A stretch of 64,000 nt of DNA from assembly GCF_000308655.1 (NCBI RefSeq), contig NZ_BAGC01000026.1, forward strand, positions 124,001 to 188,000, written 5' to 3'. Numbering within the stretch: position 1 is the first letter of the stretch; each line of letters opens with the position of its first letter. Of the stretch, positions 8,463 to 18,872 are shown one piece after another. The notes below the pieces were generated by a model. That model ran no database searches, was not told the origin of the DNA, and saw only the letters and a program-made list of their open reading frames with translations. The stretch is from Nocardia niigatensis NBRC 100131. GTDB taxonomy: Bacteria; Actinomycetota; Actinomycetes; Mycobacteriales; Mycobacteriaceae. A program made the position numbers and the translations under genes.

Positions 8463-9272
8463 ATGCCCGAGACCGATACCGCGGTCGTGATGTTCGTCCG
8501 CCACCCGAGCCGGCGTGTGCTCTGGGAGCGGGCGACCACCGTCCCCTTCACCATCCTGGCCGTTGCCTTCCTGGTCTCCTACGTGTGGCAGGTGCTCGAC
8601 CACGGCCGTACCCCGTCGCTGGATGCCTGGCTTACCCGGGTCGATATCGGGATCTGGCTGCTGTTCTCCGCCGACTTCCTGTTCCGTCTGCGCATTTCGA
8701 CCGATCGAAGGCGGTTCCTGCGCAACAACTGGCTGGACCTGTCGATCGTGCTGGTGCCGCCGCTGCGCCCGCTGCGACTGCTGCGTGCGGCCCTGCTGAT
8801 CATCGACGCGGTCGACCGTCACACCCGGTTCCAGGCGCGGGTGCGTTTGTCGATGTTCGTCGGGGTGAGTTCGTTCCTGCTCGTATTGCTGTGCAGCGTC
8901 GCGATGTTCGACGCCGAACGGGATGCCCTGGGTAGCAATATCCACACCCTCGGTGAGGCGGCCTGGTGGTCGGTGGTGTCGGTCACCACGGTCGGGTACG
9001 GCGACTTCTACCCGGTGACGGTCGAGGGCAAGCTGATCGCGGTGGTGCTGATGACCGTCGGAATCGGCTTGATCTCCTTCGTCATCGGTACCGTCACCAG
9101 CTGGGTCATCGACCAGCTGCGCACGGTGGACGAGGGCGTCGAACGGGCCGACCGCGAACTCGACGAGCTGATCGGCGAGGTGCGGTCGTTGCGCGCCGAC
9201 ATCGCCGAGCTGCGTGCCGAGCTGGGTACACCGCGCCAGGAAGGGGCCCGCGAGCTGGGAAAATCCGGGTGA
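8463..9272 (+). CDS. voltage-gated-type potassium channel
   Basis: A 269-residue channel subunit. About five to six hydrophobic segments precede residue 215. PPLRPLRLLRAALL near residues 99-112 looks like a short S4 sensor, and the pore helix AAWWSVVSV leads to the selectivity filter TTVGYGDF at residues 175-182. The C-terminus (about 215-255) is a heptad-rich coiled coil with no RCK domain, as in KvAP-like and NaChBac-like channels. The filter TVGYGD predicts K+ selectivity. It stands alone upstream of pheS. Confidence 0.88.
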   Translation: MPETDTAVVMFVRHPSRRVLWERATTVPFTILAVAFLVSYVWQVLDHGRTPSLDAWLTRVDIGIWLLFSADFLFRLRISTDRRRFLRNNWLDLSIVLVPPLRPLRLLRAALLIIDAVDRHTRFQARVRLSMFVGVSSFLLVLLCSVAMFDAERDALGSNIHTLGEAAWWSVVSVTTVGYGDFYPVTVEGKLIAVVLMTVGIGLISFVIGTVTSWVIDQLRTVDEGVERADRELDELIGEVRSLRADIAELRAELGTPRQEGARELGKSG

Positions 9273-9376
9273 GGTGGCCTGATTACAAGGATTACGATGC
9301 GACCAGCAAGAATGGGTACGCAATACCGATGCTGACAAAGAGTATCCGCCCGACCCGTAACCAGCCTGGGGAGTGA

Positions 9377-10444
<1,068 letters not shown>

Positions 10445-10476
10445 CCTGACCCCGATACGAGGAAGCGAAACGTCAA

Positions 10477-12978
10477 GTGCGAGTAGCGCAGTCCTGGCTG
10501 ACGGAAATGCTGCAGCGCACCACCCTCGGGTGGTCGGTGACGCCGGAGGAGCTCGACGCGGGGTTCGTCCGGGTCGGTCTGGAAGTCGAAGAGGTCGACC
10601 CGCTGGCGCCGGTCACCGGTGACATCGAGCACCCGCTGGTGGTGGGTCGCGTCGCCGAGATCACCGAGCTGACCGAGTTCAAGAAGCCGATCCGCTTCTG
10701 CAAGGTCGACGTCGGCAATCCCGAGCTGCAGGAGATCGTCTGCGGCGCACGGAATTTCGCCGTCGGCGACCTAGTGGTCGTAGTGCTGCCCGGTGGCGTG
10801 CTGCCGGGCGGCTTCCAGATCGCGTCGCGGAAGACCTACGGCCACACCAGCAATGGCATGATCTGCTCGGTCGCCGAACTGGGGATCGGCAAGGACCACA
10901 GCGGCATCCTGGTGCTGGAGCCCGGCACCGCCGAGCCTGGCACGGACGCCAATGAGCTGCTGGGCCTGGACGATACGGTCATCGAGCTGGCCATCACCCC
11001 CGACCGCGGCTACGCCTTCTCGGTGCGCGGCCTGGCGCGGGAACTGGCCTGCGGTTTCGACCTGGAGTACGGCGACCCGGCCGGGCGGCTGCTGCCGGAC
11101 GACGAGGCCGAGGCGTGGTCGGTGAAGATCGAGCCCGAGTCGCTGTGCACCCGCTTCGCGGTGCGCCGGGTGACCGGGATCGACCCGAAGGCCGTGAGCC
11201 CGTGGTGGCTGCAGCGTCGCCTGCTGCTGTCGGGCGTGCGCCCGATCTCCCCGGCCGTCGATGTCACCAACTACGTGATGCTCGAGCTGGGTCAGCCGCT
11301 GCACGCCTTCGACGCCGCCAAGGTGCAGGGTGGTTTCGTGGTGCGTCGCGCCCACAAGGGCGAGACCCTGCGCACCCTCGACGACGCCGAGCGCACCCTC
11401 GATGCCGAGGATGTGGTGATCGCCGACGACACCGGCGTCATCTCGCTGGCGGGCACCATGGGTGGCGCCAGCACCGAGGTGTCGGACGGCTCGACCGACA
11501 TCCTGCTCGAGGCCGCGACCTGGAACCCGGTCGCCATCGCCCGCACCGCGCGCCGCCACAAGCTGTCCTCGGAGGCCAGCCGTCGTTTCGAGCGCATCGT
11601 GGACCCCGAGGTCAACCTGGCCGCCCTGGATCGCGCGGCCACCCTGCTGGCCGAGATCGCCGGTGGCACAGTCGAATCAGTGCTGACCGACGTGCGCGTG
11701 CCCACCCCGGCGCGGCAGCCGATCACCATGGACATCGACCTGGCCGACCGCACCGCGGGCGTGCACTACGCGCCCGGCGCCGCCACCCGCCGCCTGCAGC
11801 AGGTGGGTTGCGCCATCGAGGTCGGCGTCAGCGAGTCCGGGCACGGACAGCTGGTCGTGACCCCGCCGAGCTGGCGGCCCGACCTCACCCAGCCCGCCGA
11901 CCTGGTGGAGGAGGTGCTGCGCCTGGAGGGTCTGGACAAGATCCCATCGGTGCTGCCCACCGCACCGGCCGGCCGGGGCCTCAGTGCCCAGCAGCGTCGC
12001 CGTCGCGCGGTCAGCAAGGCGCTGGCGTTCGAGGGTTGCGTGGAGGTGCCGGCGCCGGTCTTCATGCCCGGCGGTGTCTTCGACACCTGGGGCCTGGACG
12101 CCGACGACCAGCGTCGCAACACGCTGCGCGTGCTCAACCCGCTCGATGTCGAGCGCGCCGAGCTGTCCTCCACGTTGCTGCCCGGTCTGCTGGAGATCGC
12201 GGCCCGCAATATCTCTCGCGGTGAGCGGGATCTCGCCCTGTACGGCATCGGGCAGGTCACGCTCCCGACCGAGCAGACCGTGCCGGTGGGTCCGCTGCCC
12301 GTCGACCGCCGTCCCACCGACGACGAGATCGGCGTGCTGCTGCGGTCGCTGCCGGAGCAGCCGATTCACATCAGCGCCGTGCTCACCGGTCGCCGCGAGC
12401 CCCGTGGTCCGTGGGGTGCCGGTCGCGCGGTCGAGGCGAGCGATGCCTTCGCTCTCGTGGACGCGGTCGCCGACGCCTCTGGCCTGGTGATCGAACGTCG
12501 TGCCGCGCAATACCTTCCGTGGCACCCGGGCCGTTGCGCCGAACTCGTCGTCGACGGTGTCGTCGTCGGCCACGCCGGTGAACTCCACCCCGCCGTCCTG
12601 GAGCGCTCGGCCCTGCCCCCGCGCACCTGCGCGGTGGAAATCGATCTCGACGCGCTGCCGCTCCGCGAAATCCGGCCCACCCCCGTGGTTTCCGCGTTCC
12701 CCGCGGTGCTGCAGGACGTGTCGGTCAGCGTCGACAAGGCTGTCCCGGCCACTGCTGTCGAAGACGCTCTTCGTACCGGCGCAGGCGACCTGCTCGAAAA
12801 CATCTCACTGTTCGATGTTTACGAGGGCGCCCAGGCCGGCGAGGGCCGCAAGTCCCTGACCTACGCCCTCCGTTTCCGCGCCATCGACCGAACCCTCACC
12901 GAGGACGAGGCCAGCGCCGCCCGCGATGCCGCGGTAGCGGCCGCCTCCACAGCGGTGGGAGCGGTCATCCGCGCCTGA
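10477..12978 (+). CDS. pheT: phenylalanyl-tRNA synthetase beta subunit
   Basis: An 833-residue subunit with the complete actinobacterial domain order: an EMAP-II-like tRNA-binding domain (about 40-150, containing EIVCGARNF), the B3/B4 editing domain (about 210-400, with [20 protein letters not shown]), B5, the pseudo-catalytic core and a C-terminal FDX-ACB anticodon-binding domain. GTG 10477 is the start ([12 protein letters not shown]). It forms an operon with pheS and ends before a strong hairpin. Confidence 0.95.
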   Translation: MRVAQSWLTEMLQRTTLGWSVTPEELDAGFVRVGLEVEEVDPLAPVTGDIEHPLVVGRVAEITELTEFKKPIRFCKVDVGNPELQEIVCGARNFAVGDLVVVVLPGGVLPGGFQIASRKTYGHTSNGMICSVAELGIGKDHSGILVLEPGTAEPGTDANELLGLDDTVIELAITPDRGYAFSVRGLARELACGFDLEYGDPAGRLLPDDEAEAWSVKIEPESLCTRFAVRRVTGIDPKAVSPWWLQRRLLLSGVRPISPAVDVTNYVMLELGQPLHAFDAAKVQGGFVVRRAHKGETLRTLDDAERTLDAEDVVIADDTGVISLAGTMGGASTEVSDGSTDILLEAATWNPVAIARTARRHKLSSEASRRFERIVDPEVNLAALDRAATLLAEIAGGTVESVLTDVRVPTPARQPITMDIDLADRTAGVHYAPGAATRRLQQVGCAIEVGVSESGHGQLVVTPPSWRPDLTQPADLVEEVLRLEGLDKIPSVLPTAPAGRGLSAQQRRRRAVSKALAFEGCVEVPAPVFMPGGVFDTWGLDADDQRRNTLRVLNPLDVERAELSSTLLPGLLEIAARNISRGERDLALYGIGQVTLPTEQTVPVGPLPVDRRPTDDEIGVLLRSLPEQPIHISAVLTGRREPRGPWGAGRAVEASDAFALVDAVADASGLVIERRAAQYLPWHPGRCAELVVDGVVVGHAGELHPAVLERSALPPRTCAVEIDLDALPLREIRPTPVVSAFPAVLQDVSVSVDKAVPATAVEDALRTGAGDLLENISLFDVYEGAQAGEGRKSLTYALRFRAIDRTLTEDEASAARDAAVAAASTAVGAVIRA

Positions 12979-12991
12979 CCTGAAGCGGCAA

Positions 12992-13034
12992 GACAACGGA
13001 GGTTCCCGAAAAAGGGGGCCTCCGTTGTCATTTC
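12992..13034 (+). terminator. terminator after pheT
   Basis: GACAACGGAGG (12992-13002) pairs with CCTCCGTTGTC (13019-13029); the loop region adds TTCCC/GGGGG pairing, and ATTTCC follows. It lies between convergent pheT and the gene that ends at 13028, and may serve both. Confidence 0.75.
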
Positions 13035-14056
13035 CCGGTATGAGCCGGCCTCTTCCCAAGGTCAACGGTAGTGATCGCGTTGTTCCGAGTGATTGCGGCG
13101 GTTGTTCCACTCCGGCTCAGATCTTCCAGTAGCTGCCTCAGGATGTTGAGTGCTTCCTGTTCCTGCGCGATCCGGCTTGCCAGCCGGCTGCGCTCCTCGT
13201 CGTCCTCTTCGCCGATGAGTTCGGTTTTGAGATGCGCGATGGCGATTTTCCTTTCGGCGATGTCTACGCGCAGAGCGCGACGGATTGACGGCAGCTCCGC
13301 GATCGCGTCGGCTTCCTCGGTCTCGATCGTGCGTTGGAGGACGTGTGTTTGCTCGTCTCGCACGGTCCGCAGGCGCTCCTTGGCCTGGTCGAGGCGGTGC
13401 CAACCGTTGACAAACCCGGTGACGACGGAAGGGAGATACGCACCGAGCTTTTGAGGGTGCTTCGCCAAGGTTCGGATCGCGATGCCGAGAGCAGGCAGCG
13501 ATGCGATCTCGGCAATTGCGCGGAGGGCATCCGGATTGCCCGTGCCGGAGGGAGATTCCACGTCGTCTGGTCCATCGGACGGGATCGGCGACCAGTGGCG
13601 TTCACTGTCGCTATTGATCAGCTCGAGTACTTGGATTTCGTCGAGACCTCCGAGGCCTACGGGGAAGGCGTTCCTACCCAGTGCAACGGTCCACTGCTGC
13701 TGTGGAGCGAAGTAGGCATGGATAATGGCTGCGACGCCAGGGAGCCCAGGCAGGCCCGGGTCGATCGTCGCAATCCTGAGAGCTGGAGTTCGCTCGTCTT
13801 CAGTCGCTGCAGCTACCGTGATCTCGCCGGTCTGGACAAGAGGGTGTTGTTGCGAAGCATGGACGAACTGTGCGGTTACCTTTCGTGGGAGCCTCAGGTG
13901 TACGAGTGGCGCGGCGTCAGGGCGGTGCTCGATCACAAGCCGACCGTGGCGGCCCTTGCCGGTGTCGTCAGGCATTAGCGCAAAGAGGTCCACAGGCCCC
14001 CTCAGATGAGTTCGATTGTGTCTCAAAAGGTTCCACGGCGGATCCGGGTTGTCCAC
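13028..14056 (-). CDS. hypothetical protein with C-terminal coiled coil
   Basis: I do not recognise this 342-residue protein. The first 200 residues look globular (VHLRLPRKVTAQFVHASQQH, WTVALGRNAFPVGLGGLDEI), and about 222-320 is a charged, heptad-like helical region (ERLRTVRDEQTHVLQ, RSRLASRIAQEQEALNILRQ). There is no signal peptide or membrane segment. GTG 14056 is used; an ATG at 13975 (MPDDTGKGRHG) is an alternative. Codon use is less GC3-biased than in the flanking translation genes, and it lies beside a decayed HNH gene at the point where pheT and argC are separated, so acquisition by transfer is plausible. Partner and function are unknown. Confidence 0.6.
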   Translation of the reverse strand: MDNPDPPWNLLRHNRTHLRGPVDLFALMPDDTGKGRHGRLVIEHRPDAAPLVHLRLPRKVTAQFVHASQQHPLVQTGEITVAAATEDERTPALRIATIDPGLPGLPGVAAIIHAYFAPQQQWTVALGRNAFPVGLGGLDEIQVLELINSDSERHWSPIPSDGPDDVESPSGTGNPDALRAIAEIASLPALGIAIRTLAKHPQKLGAYLPSVVTGFVNGWHRLDQAKERLRTVRDEQTHVLQRTIETEEADAIAELPSIRRALRVDIAERKIAIAHLKTELIGEEDDEERSRLASRIAQEQEALNILRQLLEDLSRSGTTAAITRNNAITTVDLGKRPAHTGK

Positions 14057-14411
14057 TCCATCCTGTTGCTTTCCGAATCGACAGGTGGCCGGGCTTGGGG
14101 ACGCGCCTTCACCTCCAAGCCCGCTCCGCCAGCGGCTACCGGGTCGAGTCTGCCACTGCAGCCACCCCGATGACTCTCATTAGGCGACGCAACAGTGATG
14201 ATCGAACCGGTGGCGTCGCCTATGGTTCTGACCCGCGACGCAACCGACGCCTCGGCTGTCTTTGTGGATCTGTCGGATCGTCGGTGGCGCCACCGTTGTG
14301 TGCCACCGATCGGGCGTCGTGACTTCATAGGAGCTCGGCCAGAAGCCCCATCACTGGTCTGTCCGCCCGCCCGACCGGTGGCACGCCAGCAGGACACGAG
14401 CAGCCGGGAGT
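14057..14411. other. intergenic region with a 10-bp inverted repeat
   Basis: I see no convincing gene in this 355-bp gap. It holds the inverted repeat TAGGCGACGC (14181-14190) / GCGTCGCCTA (14213-14222) with a 22-bp spacer, which may end transcripts of the HNH pseudogene. Confidence 0.4.
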
Positions 14412-15862
14412 TCATGCGGCCCGTGAACCCCACCCCAGGCAACTCGATTCGATCGCAGCAGCGACCCGCTCCCCGACGTGATGCCTGTCGTTCACGCGCG
14501 GGATACCGGTGGGGTCGAGACTTGTCGGGGCGATCCACCCGGTGCGTCCCCTGTATGGGGAATCTTTGCCCATCACAACGGTTTTCCAGCCCTCGGCACT
14601 GTCGTTGACCAGTGCGTGGCAGTGGTCGCAGGCCAGGGTCAGGTTGTCCAGGTCGGTGGGCCCGCCCTGGACCCAGTCGGTGACGTGATGCACCGCGCAC
14701 ATCGAAGCCGGGGTCTCACAACCCGGACGGGTGCAGCCCTTGTCGCGGGCGATCAACGCAACCGCTGCGCCGGGCTAGCCAACCGCTCGCAACGACCCAG
14801 ATAGAACGGCAGCCCGTTCGAGTCCAGGACCGCCAGGACCGGTTTGGTGCCCGCCGCCATCTTCAGGGCTTCGTTGATCGAGACATGACCACCGGAGGCG
14901 GTGGTCGCCACCCCCGCGCCGCGCTCCAGGTCGTCGAGGGACATGGTCACGATCGCCTGGACCGGCAGGCCACGGTGGGAGCCGAGTTCGGCGGGGCCGG
15001 CACCGGGCTGCAGCACCGCGTACACAGCGTCGTGGGTGCGCTGACCCGCGTCACGACGATCACGACACGCGGCAGCGTCCAATACCTTCGAATCGACGGC
15101 CTTGGTGGTGGCGATGCTGTCGACATCGTCGATGTTGCACATGCCCGGACGGGCGAGCTTGGCGAACACGGCATCGAGCAGCGCACGCAACTCCGGGGTG
15201 AGCCAGCCCTCGATCCACGACATCCCATCCACCCCCGGACGACCCAATATCAGGCCCCGACGGCGACGACGATCGGCGTCGGAGACGACCTTCCCGTCGG
15301 GGTCGATACGGGCGAGGATGTCACGCCCGATCTTGGGCAAATCATCGGGCCACCCGACACGCGAATGGCCGACCAGGATGGCCTCGGCCTCGACACGGCT
15401 TTCGGTGGGGATGCTGGTGGGCAGGTGGTTCATCACGTCGATGATGTTGCGCACATGATCGCGGGAGATATCTCGCCCGCCTCAAAGGCCTCGGCGGTCC
15501 TGGCGAGGGTGGCCGGACGCAGGTGCCCGGTCGGTTCGAAGAATTCCCCGCACTGCAGGGCGATCTTCACCCGCACCGACGCGGTCGTACCTCGACAAAC
15601 CCAGGGTCTGACGCAGGAACGGTACGACATCCTTCGCCGCACTGCCCTTGGGCGGGGAGCGGTTGCAGGCTTCGATGATCAGCCGTGAATCCAATGCGGA
15701 CAGCTGCCTTTTGCAGGTCTCCAGGCGCTGCATCAACTCCACCACATCACCATCGGCGAACGTGTCGAGATTTGCGTGGAGGACGGAATTCGACAGGGCC
15801 TCGACGACGGTAGCCAGTTCGGCGATACCGCACGTGTCCAGTGTCACCCCCATCGAATTCAT
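14412..15862 (-). pseudogene. DUF222 / HNH endonuclease-like gene with three frameshifts
   Basis: Joined across frames, the product is a DUF222 protein ending in an HNH nuclease domain of the 13E12-repeat type. The N-terminal part (MNSMGVTLDTCGIAELATVV) shifts frame near 15575 (one extra base), again near 15468 (one extra base in ATATCTCCC, before RNIIDVMNHLPTSIP) and near 14759 (one missing base between ASPAQRL and IARDKGC). The HNH motif is intact: CTRPGC, then AVHHVTDW and NLTLACDHCHALVND. A promoter-like TAGAAT lies 6 bp before ATG 15862, so it may still be transcribed. Such genes are numerous and often decayed in Nocardia and Mycobacterium. Confidence 0.85.
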
Positions 15863-15868
15863 GCCCCC

Positions 15869-15915
15869 ATTCTATCGCATTCACATGCCAACAATAGGCG
15901 AATTACTATGTGAAT
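15869..15915 (-). promoter_or_regulatory. leaderless-type -10 of the HNH gene and a nearby inverted repeat
   Basis: TAGAAT (minus strand, 15874-15869) is followed by 6 nt and ATG 15862. Upstream is the perfect inverted repeat ATTCACAT (15879-15886) / ATGTGAAT (15908-15915), a possible operator. The 15863-16046 gap is otherwise AT-rich and empty. Confidence 0.4.
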
Positions 15916-16046
15916 CAAGGGGTTTCGGATCTCTGACCTCGTATATTATGTCGAGCCAGGAGGGTTGGGGGCTGAGCGGCCAGCTGAGGTGGTCGAGGCG
16001 AGGGGTGGTGGGTCTCGAAGTGGGGGTCAGGGGGTATGAAAGAACC

Positions 16047-16832
16047 ATGTGGCATCCGGCGACCCCTATCCTCAATGCGCTCAGTTATCAACCGGGTGAC
16101 CGGCGGATTCTGGAGACTCCGGAGACGTATGGCCTCGATTATCAGGAGCTGTCGCTGCGGACCGCGGATGGCGAGACCATCGAGGCCTGGTTCGTGCCGG
16201 CGGTGGGGGAGTCGCTGGGGCACATGCTGTTCGCGCACGGGAACGGCGGGAACATAGGGGATCGGTCGCCGATGCTGGGCATGCTCGCGGCGGTCGGGTT
16301 CGATGTGATGGTCTTCGACTATCGGGGGTATGGGCGCAGTACCGGGCGGCCCAGTGAGCGGGGGACGTATCTGGACGTGCGGGCGGCTCGGGAGGCGTTG
16401 CTCGCGCGGCCCGGGGTGGATGCCAACCGGTTGGTGTATCTGGGAAAGTCGCTCGGCGGCGGAGTCATGCTCGAGCTGGCGAATGCCTTTCCGCCCGCCG
16501 CGCTGCTGCTCATGTCGACGTTCACCGGGATGCGCGATGCGGGGACCACGGTGTACCCATTCCTGCCGAAGCTGTTCGTGCCCAACGCTTATCCCAGCCT
16601 GAAGCGCATCCACACCCTCGGCTGCCCGGTCATGATCATGCACGGCGACGCCGACGAACTCCTGCCGGTGCAGATGGGCCGCGACCTGTACGCCGCCGCG
16701 CCCGAGCCCAAGCAGCTGGTGGTCTATCCGGGCGGCCTGCACAACAACCTGATCGCATTCCCGGGCTGGGCGGAGACGGTGGCGAGCTGGGCGGCGGGGG
16801 TGCTGCCGCCCAAGCGGCTCACTTCAGGATGA
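16047..16832 (+). CDS. alpha/beta hydrolase (Bem46/ABHD13-like)
   Basis: A 261-residue hydrolase starting MWHPATPILNALSYQPGDRR. The oxyanion region FAHGNGGNIGDR, the nucleophile elbow GKSLGGG, the acid in MHGDADELLP and the histidine in PGGLHNNL are all present, so the Ser-Asp-His triad is complete. This pattern is that of Bem46/ABHD13 serine hydrolases, whose substrates are mostly unknown. There is no clear signal peptide. Its stop overlaps the end of the convergent Rho paralogue gene by 14 bp. Confidence 0.82.
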   Translation: MWHPATPILNALSYQPGDRRILETPETYGLDYQELSLRTADGETIEAWFVPAVGESLGHMLFAHGNGGNIGDRSPMLGMLAAVGFDVMVFDYRGYGRSTGRPSERGTYLDVRAAREALLARPGVDANRLVYLGKSLGGGVMLELANAFPPAALLLMSTFTGMRDAGTTVYPFLPKLFVPNAYPSLKRIHTLGCPVMIMHGDADELLPVQMGRDLYAAAPEPKQLVVYPGGLHNNLIAFPGWAETVASWAAGVLPPKRLTSG

Positions 16833-18009
16833 TGTTGGCGAGGAATTCGGCATTGCTGCCGGTCTTGCGCAATCCGTCGAGGAGCAGGTCGAGGGCGCGC
16901 TGATCGTCCAGTTCGGCCAGGGTACGGCGCAGCCGGTCCACGGCCAGCCGCTCGTCGGGGGCGAACAGCAGTTCGTCGCGCCGGGTGCTGGACTTGGCGA
17001 TATCCACGGCCGGGAAGAGGTGGCGGCTCGCCAATCCGCGATCGAGTTTGAGCTCGGCATTGCCGGTTCCCTTGTACTCCTCGAAGATGACTGTGTCGGC
17101 GAGCGAGCCGGTTTCGACCAGCGCGCTCGCCACGATGGTCAGCGATCCGCCGTCCTCGATATTGCGGGCCGCGCCCAGGAACCGCTTCGGCGGCAGCAGC
17201 GCGGTGGAATCCACTCCGCCGGAGAGGATTCGGCCCGAGGCCGGTCCGGTCATGTTGTAGGCGCGGGCGAGCCGGGTGAGGGAATCGAGCAGGACGACGA
17301 CGTCCCTGCCCTCCTCGACCAGCCGCTGTGCGCGCTCGATGGCCAGTTCGGCCAGGGCGGTCTGTTCGGCGGGGGAGTGGTCGAAGGTGGCGGCGACGAC
17401 CTCGGCGGGAACGCCGCGCGAGAGGTCGGTGACCTCCTCGGGGCGCTCGCCGACCAGCACCAGCATCAGGTGCGCCTCCGGGTGGTTGGCGGCGATGCTG
17501 TGCGCGATCGCTTGCAGCACAGAGGTTTTGCCAGCCTTGGGCGGCGCTACGATCAGGGCGCGCTGTCCTTTGCCGATCGGCATGACGAGATCGGTGACGC
17601 GGGTGGTGAGCTTGTTCGGCGCGGTTTCCAGCCGCAGCCGCTCATTGGGATGGATCGGGGTCAGGTCCTGGAAGTGCGGCCGGGTGCCGAGTTCGGCGAG
17701 GGGCCGGCCATTGACGGTGTCGACCCGCACCAGGGGAGCGAGCTTGCCGCCCTTGGGATTCGGCTGTGCGAGTCCGGTGATGAGGTCGCCGCGGCGCAGT
17801 CCGAGTCCGCGGATCAGGCGGGTCGGCACGTGCACGTCGTCGGGCCCGGGCAGGTAGCCGTCTCTTCGCAGCACACCGTTCTGGCCAAGCGCGGGGAGGC
17901 GGAGCGGGATATCCAGGATTCCCGTTGCGGGCGTGAGTGTTTCGATGTGTTCGAGGGCCGGGGTCGCGTCGTCGCGGGCGACCCGTGGCGTGGGATCGAT
18001 GGTGGTCAT
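16819..18009 (-). CDS. short transcription termination factor Rho paralogue
   Basis: This is a 396-residue Rho-family RNA helicase/translocase. The ATPase core is intact: Walker A APPKAGKT (155-162), catalytic GERPEE (E188), Walker B VVVLLDSLTR (D242), the Q-loop region ILSGGVDSTALLPPKRF and the R-loop EEYKGTGN (K313). It lacks the N-terminal helix bundle found even in E. coli Rho (419 residues) and the long insertion of actinobacterial Rho. The primary RNA-binding OB fold keeps LPGPDDVHVP, but the GFGF-type RNP1 motif is replaced by LGQNGVLR. ATG 18009 follows AAGGAG. It is therefore probably a second, specialised Rho, possibly with altered RNA loading. Confidence 0.87.
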   Translation of the reverse strand: MTTIDPTPRVARDDATPALEHIETLTPATGILDIPLRLPALGQNGVLRRDGYLPGPDDVHVPTRLIRGLGLRRGDLITGLAQPNPKGGKLAPLVRVDTVNGRPLAELGTRPHFQDLTPIHPNERLRLETAPNKLTTRVTDLVMPIGKGQRALIVAPPKAGKTSVLQAIAHSIAANHPEAHLMLVLVGERPEEVTDLSRGVPAEVVAATFDHSPAEQTALAELAIERAQRLVEEGRDVVVLLDSLTRLARAYNMTGPASGRILSGGVDSTALLPPKRFLGAARNIEDGGSLTIVASALVETGSLADTVIFEEYKGTGNAELKLDRGLASRHLFPAVDIAKSSTRRDELLFAPDERLAVDRLRRTLAELDDQRALDLLLDGLRKTGSNAEFLANIILK

Positions 18010-18338
18010 GAGATGTTCTCCTTGAAAGGATCGGGTGACTTGTGCACCGGGAGTGAGCGATCGGTGTGGCCGGATACGGCCGAAGGCGGCAGGAGGCCGC
18101 CGGTGAATCCGAGCGGGTTCGCGCAGTGTGCGAAGGCAACGCAATCCGCGAGATTCAACGCTGCCGGGTAACCGGCTCGGGGAGGGAAGAAATCGCGTGG
18201 GAGGGATTCGGTGTCGACCTGCATCCACGGGATTGCGACGCCTCCCACCGTACGCCGTCCCCGAAATCCGCGCAATGGACCGACGTCGGCGCGCCGCGTA
18301 CGGTCCCCGGCGGCCCCGGGATGCGTAGCCTGGAACCC
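18010..18338. other. divergent promoter region, Rho paralogue / unknown gene
   Basis: I see no gene here. The region holds the AAGGAG ribosome-binding site of the Rho paralogue at its left end and, at its right end, TAGCCT (18326-18331), which lies 7 nt before ATG 18339 and is placed for a leaderless transcript. No clear operator was found. Confidence 0.45.
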
Positions 18339-18848
18339 ATGAGCGATGCCAAAGAACTCGTGGCGTTGTTGGCGCAGCTGCCGGACACCGAACTCGCGGG
18401 TGTGGTCGAGGCCGCCACCGACGGCAAGCCCGCGCTGGCCGCGTTGCACGCGGTGGCGCAGTCACTGGCCGCCACCCTGGGTCATGCGCCAGATGTCATC
18501 GATGTGACTCCGGACACGTTGCCCGCGGAAGGCTACTCACAGTCTGAGACGGTTCCGGCATCCGGGCAGGTGGGAGCGGGTCCGGTGGCCGGTCGGATAC
18601 CGGTACCGCCTGCGGGTATCCCGTCGGCCGGGTCGATCGGCGGGTACAGCTCCAGCGGCGTCCCTACTTTCGAGTCAGTTCGCGATAAGGTCGAGCAGCG
18701 CTACGGGACATCGCAGGGGATGGGCGAGCTCGATCGGCAGACACCAGTGGGCCGTAGCGTCGAGGAACAGTGGGATGCGCGGGCGAAAGCCGCGCGGGAA
18801 CGTCTGGAACAGATTCGAAAATCGGTGCACGGCAACGATTCCGAGTGA
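18339..18848 (+). CDS. conserved-type hypothetical protein, leaderless
   Basis: A 169-residue protein I cannot assign. Residues 1-50 look helical (MSDAKELVALLAQLPDTELA), 51-115 form a Pro/Gly/Ser-rich linker, and about 116-165 are charged and helical (FESVRDKVEQRYGT, QWDARAKAARERLEQIRKSV). TAGCCT ends 7 nt before the ATG and no Shine-Dalgarno sequence is present, which fixes this start. It is divergent from the Rho paralogue, and the next gene starts 24 bp downstream in the same direction. Confidence 0.65.
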   Translation: MSDAKELVALLAQLPDTELAGVVEAATDGKPALAALHAVAQSLAATLGHAPDVIDVTPDTLPAEGYSQSETVPASGQVGAGPVAGRIPVPPAGIPSAGSIGGYSSSGVPTFESVRDKVEQRYGTSQGMGELDRQTPVGRSVEEQWDARAKAARERLEQIRKSVHGNDSE

Positions 18849-18872
18849 TCCGGCCGTTCCGTCGTCAAATTG

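Noticed and set aside
9297..9335. A 12-codon ORF in front of pheS as a Phe attenuator
   Set aside because: It contains no phenylalanine codon, no terminator-like stem and no ribosome-binding site.
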